DNA from: an uncultured Aquimarina sp.
GTDB lineage: Bacteria > Bacteroidota > Bacteroidia > Flavobacteriales > Flavobacteriaceae
Direction of reading: 5' to 3'
Assembly: GCA_947498775.1 (NCBI GenBank)
Contig: CANMLL010000010.1
Span: 124,001 to 188,000, forward strand
DNA length: 64,000 nucleotides
Part shown: one piece after another, positions 7,894 through 13,436 of the stretch
How positions within the stretch are numbered: position 1 is the stretch's first letter
How the letters are laid out: each line of letters begins with the position of its first letter
The notes under the pieces: model-generated
What the model was told of the DNA's origin: nothing
The model's input: the letters and a program-made list of their open reading frames with translations, nothing else
Database searches by the model: none
Program-made: the position numbers and the translations under genes

Positions 7894-8601
7894 TTATGTA
7901 GTTTCAATTTTTGCTGGTAACCGTTCTTCAAAAGATGCAATAGTAACAGCATTTTCAACAGAAAATGTGCCTATTTTGGTCCTTCGTAAAGCAGTCAAGT
8001 GCCCCCCACTTTGTAAAATTTTCCCGAAATCGTGTGCTAATGATCGTATGTATGTTCCTTTGCCACAAACCACTCTGAAATCTACCTCGGGTAAAGCTAT
8101 TCTAGTAATTTCAAATTGGTCTATAGTAATTTTTCGTGCTTGTATTTCTACTTCTGCGCCTTCTCTTGCATATTCATATAATCGTTTTCCGTCTTTCTTC
8201 AAAGCCGAAAAAACCGGTGGATATTGTTCAATTTCACCAATAAAATGTGAAGTAGCGTCTTTTATATTTTTTTCTGAAATATGATCTATTGGAAAAGTTT
8301 GGTCTATTTCTGTTTCAAGATCGTAAGATGGCGTAGTTGCTCCAAGTTTAATAGTTCCTGTATATACTTTGGTTTGACCTTGAAATTCTGGAATACGTTT
8401 TGTGAATTTACCCGTGCATATAACAAGAAGTCCCGTTGCCAAAGGATCTAAAGTCCCAGCATGCCCAACTTTAATTTTTTTAATCCCGAAGTTTTTTCGA
8501 ATACCCCAACGAAGTTTGTTTACAACCTGGAAAGAAGTCCATTGCAATGGCTTATCGATCAAAATAATTTGACCATCCTTATAGTCTTGTTCGGTTAACA
8601 T
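7894..8601 (-). CDS. truB: tRNA pseudouridine-55 synthase
   Basis: A 235-residue TruB with the catalytic motif GHAGTLDPLATGLL (the Asp is the nucleophile), the preceding LIDKPLQWTSFQVVNKLRW, and the later CGKGTYIRSLAHDFG. It isomerises U55 in the T-loop of tRNAs. It is shorter than E. coli TruB because it lacks most of the C-terminal PUA domain, normal for Bacteroidota. It is 11 bases downstream of uppP and is the last gene of the ftsX-to-truB cluster, followed by a hairpin at 7769. Confidence 0.95.
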   Translation of the reverse strand: MLTEQDYKDGQIILIDKPLQWTSFQVVNKLRWGIRKNFGIKKIKVGHAGTLDPLATGLLVICTGKFTKRIPEFQGQTKVYTGTIKLGATTPSYDLETEIDQTFPIDHISEKNIKDATSHFIGEIEQYPPVFSALKKDGKRLYEYAREGAEVEIQARKITIDQFEITRIALPEVDFRVVCGKGTYIRSLAHDFGKILQSGGHLTALRRTKIGTFSVENAVTIASFEERLPAKIETT

Positions 8602-8612
8602 TATAGATGGGG

Positions 8613-9407
8613 CTATTTAATAAAACCAAAAATGATGGCTAATACGCCAACAATTATACAATATACGGCAAAATAAGTTAATTTACTCTTTTTTACCAAG
8701 GAAATCATCCAGGTGCATGCAAAAAGCCCTGAGATAAATGCAGCTACAAAGCCAAGAGAGATAGCTAGTGTGTTTTCAGAAGAAAAGCTAAGATCACCGC
8801 TCAGAATATCTTTGGCTATTTTTCCGAAAATCAAAGGAATAACCATCAAGAAAGAAAAACGTGCTGCTTTGGTTTTATCATTACCCAATAGCACCGAAGT
8901 AGAAATGGTAGCTCCACTTCGTGAAATACCAGGAAGCATGGCAATGGCTTGTGCAACACCAATCACCAATGCATTTGACGAACTTACGGGTTTTCGAGTG
9001 CTTATTGCTTTATCGGCAAACCAGAGTAATGCAGCTGTAATAATGAGCATAAAACCTACAAACATGATATTACCACCAAAGAGCTGTTCTAATTGTTCTT
9101 CAAAAAATAACCCAACCAATACTGCGGGAATCATTGAGATAATGATTTTGATTGAAAAAAGAGTTTCGTCGTTTTTTTTGAATTTTAACAACCCGCGAAT
9201 AATAATCCAAATATCTTTTCTGAAAACAACAATAGTACTTAATGCAGTTGCAAAATGAAGCACTACCGTAAAAAGTAAAGACTCTTCGGGTATGCTGGTA
9301 TCACCCAGGATGGCTTTACCTAATTCGAGATGACCACTTGAAGAAACTGGCAAAAATTCTGTAAGACCTTGTACAACTCCTAAAATGATCGCATCAATAA
9401 TTTCCAT
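8613..9407 (-). CDS. uppP: undecaprenyl-diphosphate phosphatase
   Basis: A 264-residue polytopic membrane protein of the BacA/UppP family. The two signature motifs are GVVQGLTEFLPVSSSGHLEL near the N-terminus, with the catalytic Glu, and LPGISRSGATIS at about residues 158-169, with the catalytic Arg. It dephosphorylates undecaprenyl diphosphate on the periplasmic side, recycling the lipid carrier for peptidoglycan and other cell-envelope polymers. The gene lies between the DUF3098 gene and truB, an order conserved in this group. Confidence 0.95.
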   Translation of the reverse strand: MEIIDAIILGVVQGLTEFLPVSSSGHLELGKAILGDTSIPEESLLFTVVLHFATALSTIVVFRKDIWIIIRGLLKFKKNDETLFSIKIIISMIPAVLVGLFFEEQLEQLFGGNIMFVGFMLIITAALLWFADKAISTRKPVSSSNALVIGVAQAIAMLPGISRSGATISTSVLLGNDKTKAARFSFLMVIPLIFGKIAKDILSGDLSFSSENTLAISLGFVAAFISGLFACTWMISLVKKSKLTYFAVYCIIVGVLAIIFGFIK

Positions 9408-9472
9408 GTAGTAAACAGGGTTTTCTTAAAAATTGATGCAAATATATAATTACCAACAGATAATTTATTGAA

Positions 9473-9739
9473 TTACTGTTTTTTCTTCTTATCCGGATCT
9501 AAAAGAATGGCATAGACCTCTATACCAAATCCTATCAAAACAATCATAGGCGCAAGTCGTATCCTTCTAAAATTGTATATTTCGGGATTAAAAACATTGG
9601 GGTCATCACTGCCGCCACCAGCCATAAGGATAAATCCAAGGGCAATCACAGCAATTCCTATAGCCATTACAATATAATTCTTCTTTCCAAAAACGTAATC
9701 GGGTTTAAATGAAGTATTTTTATTTTGTTGTTTACTCAT
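9473..9739 (-). CDS. DUF3098 small membrane protein
   Basis: An 88-residue protein with the DUF3098 pattern: a cytoplasmic FxPDYVFGKKNYI N-terminal part, a first helix (VMAIGIAVIALGFILMAGG) and, after a short loop with FNPEIYNFRRIRLAP, a second helix. The family normally follows ftsX directly and is thought to serve cell division or envelope assembly, but its function is not established. Here its start overlaps the stop of the preceding gene by 8 bases, so translation is coupled to that gene. Confidence 0.88.
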   Translation of the reverse strand: MSKQQNKNTSFKPDYVFGKKNYIVMAIGIAVIALGFILMAGGGSDDPNVFNPEIYNFRRIRLAPMIVLIGFGIEVYAILLDPDKKKKQ

Positions 9740-10127
9740 GAATAGTATTGTTTATTTCGTTATACAACTCCTTGTTATCAATCAGCAATTTAGCAATATG
9801 TCCCATATTTCCATCTCGGGTAAAGATAGTCCATCTTTTAATAGCATACAAAGTAACCTTTTTGTTAAGAATATCCGTATTTAATTGCTCCACGGTTAAA
9901 CCGTGCAGCATACCTCTGTTTATATAATAATAATGCTCATCATTTTCTAATGTAATTACAATGTCATATCCCGAAGCTTCTTGTATATTAATTACCATGC
10001 CTTCGATTTTCATGACATCATCGGGTTGTACATTTCGTACCGGTCTGAACGTTTGAATGGCAACAGCCATAAATGCAATAAAAAGAATAGAAGCACAAAG
10101 TAACCAGATTTTACCAATTTTCCCCAT
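9732..10127 (-). CDS. uncharacterised membrane-anchored protein between lgt and the DUF3098 gene
   Basis: I do not recognise the family. The 131-residue protein has a single N-terminal hydrophobic segment (about residues 6-25), then a globular part of ~100 residues with alternating hydrophobic strands (MKIEGMVINIQEASGYDIVITLENDEHYYYINRG), which looks like a small beta-rich domain in the periplasm. The tight spacing (4 bases from lgt, 8-base overlap with the DUF3098 gene) shows it is part of the operon. It and lgt interrupt the usual ftsX-DUF3098-uppP-truB order. A role in envelope processes is inferred from context only. Confidence 0.7.
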   Translation of the reverse strand: MGKIGKIWLLCASILFIAFMAVAIQTFRPVRNVQPDDVMKIEGMVINIQEASGYDIVITLENDEHYYYINRGMLHGLTVEQLNTDILNKKVTLYAIKRWTIFTRDGNMGHIAKLLIDNKELYNEINNTIHE

Positions 10128-10131
10128 AACT

Positions 10132-10965
10132 TTAAACTACTAGCTGTTTTTTTTGTTTGCTATAAATTAATAAAGCTATTCCCGACAGAATAAAAGGAAT
10201 GCTTAACCACTGTCCCATATTTAATGTCATAGTATCTTCAAAAGCTACTTGATTTTCTTTAAAGAACTCCAAAACTAGTCTTACTGCAAATAGTACGATC
10301 AACAGAACACCAAAAATGAACCCTTCATTATTTTTTAAATCTGTTTTTTTGTACAGGTACCATAACAAGCCAAAAATAATTAGATAGGAGAAGGCTTCAT
10401 ATAGCTGTGTTGGATGTCTCGGAATCAGATCATCTCTCATAAATATTACACCATAGTCGCCATTAGTTGGTTTTCCATAAATTTCAGAATTCATAAAGTT
10501 TCCGAAGCGAATAAAAGCTCCAGTCACAGGGGCACCAATTGCTACTCGATCTAATACCCAAAGCAATGATGTCTTACTTCTAATAGCATATATGATAATA
10601 GCTAATATTGCTCCAATACTGCCGCCATGACTTGCTAGTCCAGAAAAACCAGTAAAAGTCCAATTCCCCTCTACGATCTGAAAAGGAAGAAATATTTCTA
10701 AAGGGTGTTTAGAGAAATATTCGAAATCATAAAAAAGGCAATGTCCCAATCTGGCGCCAACCAGCATTCCTATAAATAAATAGGTAGAGAGTTTCTCAAG
10801 ATTTTCAATAGCAATATTTTCAGATTTATAAATTCGTTTTACGATCTCATATCCCAGTAATAGCCCAGTTACGAATAAAATCCCGTAATATTTCAAAGGA
10901 AAGGTGCCAAAGAGTTCTATGATCTCGGGGTCAACATTCCATTCTAAAGGTCCTATTGTAAACAA
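10132..10965 (-). CDS. lgt: prolipoprotein diacylglyceryl transferase
   Basis: A 277-residue integral membrane enzyme. Diagnostic motifs are GARLGHCLFYDFEYF, the HGG motif in GLASHGGSIGAI and the Lgt signature FIRFGNFMNSEIYG, which contains the substrate-binding Arg, Asn and Glu. It transfers diacylglycerol from phosphatidylglycerol to the lipobox Cys of prolipoproteins, the first step of lipoprotein maturation. This would process the DUF4296 protein and the two beta-helix-like lipoproteins in this window. The gene lies 75 bases downstream of ftsX and 4 bases upstream of the small membrane protein gene. Confidence 0.95.
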   Translation of the reverse strand: MFTIGPLEWNVDPEIIELFGTFPLKYYGILFVTGLLLGYEIVKRIYKSENIAIENLEKLSTYLFIGMLVGARLGHCLFYDFEYFSKHPLEIFLPFQIVEGNWTFTGFSGLASHGGSIGAILAIIIYAIRSKTSLLWVLDRVAIGAPVTGAFIRFGNFMNSEIYGKPTNGDYGVIFMRDDLIPRHPTQLYEAFSYLIIFGLLWYLYKKTDLKNNEGFIFGVLLIVLFAVRLVLEFFKENQVAFEDTMTLNMGQWLSIPFILSGIALLIYSKQKKQLVV

Positions 10966-11040
10966 TCTCTATTTAGTTTATGAAAGATTTAAAATCCACA
11001 TCTCGAAAATCGTACTTCAATTTTTTTTAACCACTGCCTA

Positions 11041-11919
11041 CTAATAATATAATTCGTCGGTTCTGAGATTCAAGAATCGTTGCGTGGCAAAGAACGTACT
11101 GATCCAGGTAATTAGAATGCCAATTCCGAAAACACCCAAAAACAATACAACCAATAGAAATCTGTCGTCTAGCAATGCTAATTCAGGGAATGTTATGTTA
11201 AGGTAGTATAATACCACACCTACACCAACTAATGCTACAAATGCTCCTATCATGCCCAGGCGCACACTCTTCCAAACAAAAGGTTTACGAATAAATTTCT
11301 TGGTGGCACCAACCATTTGCATGGTTTTAATGATAAATCGTTTGGAGTATACCGATAAACGAATCGAACTGTTGATTAGTAATACCGCAATAAAGGTAAA
11401 AACCCCGCTAATCAACAATACCCAAAAACTAATCTTTTTGATGTTGTCATTTAATAGTGAAATCAAAGGTTTGTCGTAGATGACTTCGTCAACAAAATTC
11501 TTTTTGGTGATAGATCCTGAAATTTCTTCAATTTTGGCTGGATCCACAAAATCAGCTTTCAGATATATATCAATCGAGTTTTGTAATGGATTGTATCCTA
11601 AAAAATCCATAAAATTTTCTCCAATATCCTTGCTGTGTTCTTCGGCAGCCTCATCCTTAGAAATAAAAGTTGTGGATTTGGTATATTCTGCCAGCGCCAA
11701 TGTTTTTTCTAATTGTTTAATTTCGACCTCTTTTGCAGAATCCTTTAGGTAAATTGTCAATGCAATTTTTTCTTTAAAATGATCAGCTACTTTTTTAGTG
11801 TTTAAAACCAATAAGCCTAACAAGCCCAATAAAAATAGTACCAACGAAATACTAATAACCACAGAAAAATAAGAAGAGATTAGTCGACGTTTTTGGTATT
11901 TTTCAAAAGATGAGCTCAT
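11041..11919 (-). CDS. ftsX: cell division protein FtsX (ABC permease-like)
   Basis: A 292-residue FtsX. There is an N-terminal cytoplasmic stretch, a first helix at ~19-40, an extracytoplasmic domain to ~165 (with FISKDEAAEEHSKDIGENF and the LGYNPLQNSIDIYL segment), and three further helices with the conserved cytoplasmic MVGATKKFIRKPF between the second and third. FtsX works with the ATPase FtsE in activating peptidoglycan hydrolases at division; ftsE is not in this window. It heads the minus-strand cluster with lgt, DUF3098, uppP and truB. Confidence 0.93.
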   Translation of the reverse strand: MSSSFEKYQKRRLISSYFSVVISISLVLFLLGLLGLLVLNTKKVADHFKEKIALTIYLKDSAKEVEIKQLEKTLALAEYTKSTTFISKDEAAEEHSKDIGENFMDFLGYNPLQNSIDIYLKADFVDPAKIEEISGSITKKNFVDEVIYDKPLISLLNDNIKKISFWVLLISGVFTFIAVLLINSSIRLSVYSKRFIIKTMQMVGATKKFIRKPFVWKSVRLGMIGAFVALVGVGVVLYYLNITFPELALLDDRFLLVVLFLGVFGIGILITWISTFFATQRFLNLRTDELYY

Positions 11920-11964
11920 AGATAATCTAAATTTTCAGTAAAAATAATAAAGTTAATGAGACTT

Positions 11965-11997
11965 CTTATGCTAAAATGTATTGCATTTTGGCATAAG
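11965..11997. repeat. strong isolated hairpin in the ftsX upstream region
   Basis: Arms CTTATGCTAAAATG (11965-11978) and CATTTTGGCATAAG (11984-11997) form a 14-bp stem with one G-T pair and the 5-base loop TATTG. No T-tract follows on either strand, so it is not a standard terminator. It lies about 45 bases upstream of the ftsX start, where it would be in the leader or overlap the promoter. Confidence 0.6.
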
Positions 11998-12187
11998 TTA
12001 ATCGAATTAATCCCGTTGCAGACCGGGATCTATGGTTTTTATGACATGCTTCCCTTTATGGTAAGGTAGTTGAACTTGTTTTCTTCAAGTACATCAATGC
12101 TTCACAAAAAAGAACTCAGACCATTTTGTAATTTTAGTAACTTTGGTTTACATAAGAATAACGTATTCTTGAATTTAATATTTTTAA

Positions 12188-12310
12188 ATGGCGAAATCCC
12201 AACATATCGGGACCGGGCTATCCGCTATATCTTTTCTGTCACCTTAAAGTACAGCCAAAAGGTCTTGGTAGTAGAAAAGGATGCCGCTGCTATCCCTTTC
12301 GCAAAATAAT
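12188..12310 (-). repeat. extragenic element with repeated GGATAG cores
   Basis: Read on the minus strand this stretch begins GCGAAAGGGATAGCAGCGG and ends AGATATAGCGGATAGCCCGG followed by a short imperfect palindrome TCCC/GGGA and TTTCGCC. From memory, similarly organised extragenic sequences are common in flavobacterial genomes downstream of unrelated genes; I cannot verify this here. It does not code: the 79-codon frame across it has no plausible protein character. The rest of 11920-12370 contains only the hairpin at 11965 and A/T-rich DNA. Confidence 0.4.
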
Positions 12311-12370
12311 TAAATCTTTGGCCTAACATCTAAAAACGAAACGGTCTAAAATCTAATAATCTATATAAAT

Positions 12371-13300
12371 ATGCACACAGTTATCATAGGAGTAGGAGGC
12401 GTTGGAGGATATTTTGGCGGAAAAATTGCCAATTCTGGACAAAAAGTTAGCCTAGTAGCAAGGGGAAGACATCTTGAGGCGATTCAGAAAAAAGGATTGC
12501 ATGTTAAAAGCATCAATGGGGATTTTGTAGCACACCCTTTTATGGTGACCAACAATATCAATCAAGTTGAAAAAGCCGATTTGGTATTGATTTGCACAAA
12601 ATCCTGGCAAGTAGCCGAAGCGGGCGAATTGATAGCCCCTGTCCTAAAAGAAGATACCATAGTAATTCCCTTGCAGAATGGCGCCGATAATGCAGAAAAA
12701 TTGCTTTCAGTATTAGATGCTCAGCATGTATTGGGTGGTTTGTGTAAAATGTATAGCAAAATTGAAGCGCCGGGTGTGATCAACCATTTTGGGCATGATC
12801 CTGAGATCGTTTTTGGAGCGCTTGATAAAAGTATATCTGATAGGCTGCACAAAGTGAAAGAAGTATTCGACAAAGCTGGATTTAACAATACGATTTCAAA
12901 AGATATCTATGTGGATATTTGGAGTAAGTTTATGTTTATTGCCACAGTTAGTGGACTTGGAGCGCTTACTCGTGCCACTATTGGTGAAATGTATGAAAAT
13001 CTAAATACCCGTGAGATTTTAGAGCAAACTGCTACAGAAATTTATGAGGTGGGCAAAGCAAAAGGTGTAGCCCTACCCAAAGATCTGGTAGAGCGAATCT
13101 TGTCGTTTATCAGTATGCAACCGTATGACTCTACAGCCTCTACACAAAGAGATATTATGGAGGGTCGCCCATCAGAGCTGGATAATTTTAATGGATTTAT
13201 TGTTAAAGAAGGTCAGAAACTGGGAATTGCCACACCTACAAACAGGTTTATTTACAGTTGTTTACAGCCGATGGAAGCTAAAGCTAGACGCCTATCTTAA
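12371..13300 (+). CDS. panE: ketopantoate reductase (2-dehydropantoate 2-reductase)
   Basis: A 309-residue protein of the ApbA/PanE family. The N-terminus IIGVGGVGGYFGGKIA is the NADP-binding Rossmann motif; CTKSW and PLQNGADN are typical substrate-domain approaches, and the C-terminal helical domain begins around DIYVDIWSKFMF with the catalytic Lys in this region of the family. It would reduce 2-dehydropantoate to pantoate for coenzyme A synthesis. Paralogues with other substrates exist in this family, so the symbol is likely but not certain. It is separated from leuS by a repeat-containing gap. Confidence 0.85.
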   Translation: MHTVIIGVGGVGGYFGGKIANSGQKVSLVARGRHLEAIQKKGLHVKSINGDFVAHPFMVTNNINQVEKADLVLICTKSWQVAEAGELIAPVLKEDTIVIPLQNGADNAEKLLSVLDAQHVLGGLCKMYSKIEAPGVINHFGHDPEIVFGALDKSISDRLHKVKEVFDKAGFNNTISKDIYVDIWSKFMFIATVSGLGALTRATIGEMYENLNTREILEQTATEIYEVGKAKGVALPKDLVERILSFISMQPYDSTASTQRDIMEGRPSELDNFNGFIVKEGQKLGIATPTNRFIYSCLQPMEAKARRLS

Positions 13301-13318
13301 ATTCAAAATTAACAATAC

Positions 13319-13357
13319 CACCTTCTCCCTTTGGGAGAGGGGTTGGGGGTGAGGGTT
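13319..13357. repeat. G/C-rich palindromic element between panE and leuS
   Basis: CTCCCTTTGGGAG at its core followed by a G-rich tail (GGGGTTGGGGGTGAGGG). It belongs to the same family as the two insertions inside leuS (13514 and 15940) and the ends of the large elements at 35.7-38.0 kb: a CTCCC..GGGAG hairpin followed by a G-rich half. Confidence 0.65.
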
Positions 13358-13387
13358 TTTGCAGTTTGAAGGTATCCTTTAAAAACC

Positions 13388-13417
13388 TTGAAGGTGTAAC
13401 ATAAAATCGTAAATTTG
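13388..13417 (+). promoter_or_regulatory. Bacteroidota promoter for leuS
   Basis: TTG at 13388-13390 and TAAATTTG at 13410-13417 with 19 bases between: an exact -33/-7 pair for the Bacteroidota primary sigma factor. The leuS ATG is at 13437. Confidence 0.75.
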
Positions 13418-13436
13418 CGATCTTAATTTTAGATTG

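Noticed and set aside
8713..9258. 181-codon open frame on the plus strand
   Set aside because: It lies wholly antisense to uppP, whose catalytic motifs are clear; it has no recognisable domain.
12070..12309. 79-codon open frame upstream of panE
   Set aside because: It runs through the extragenic GGATAG element and shows no domain or protein-like composition.
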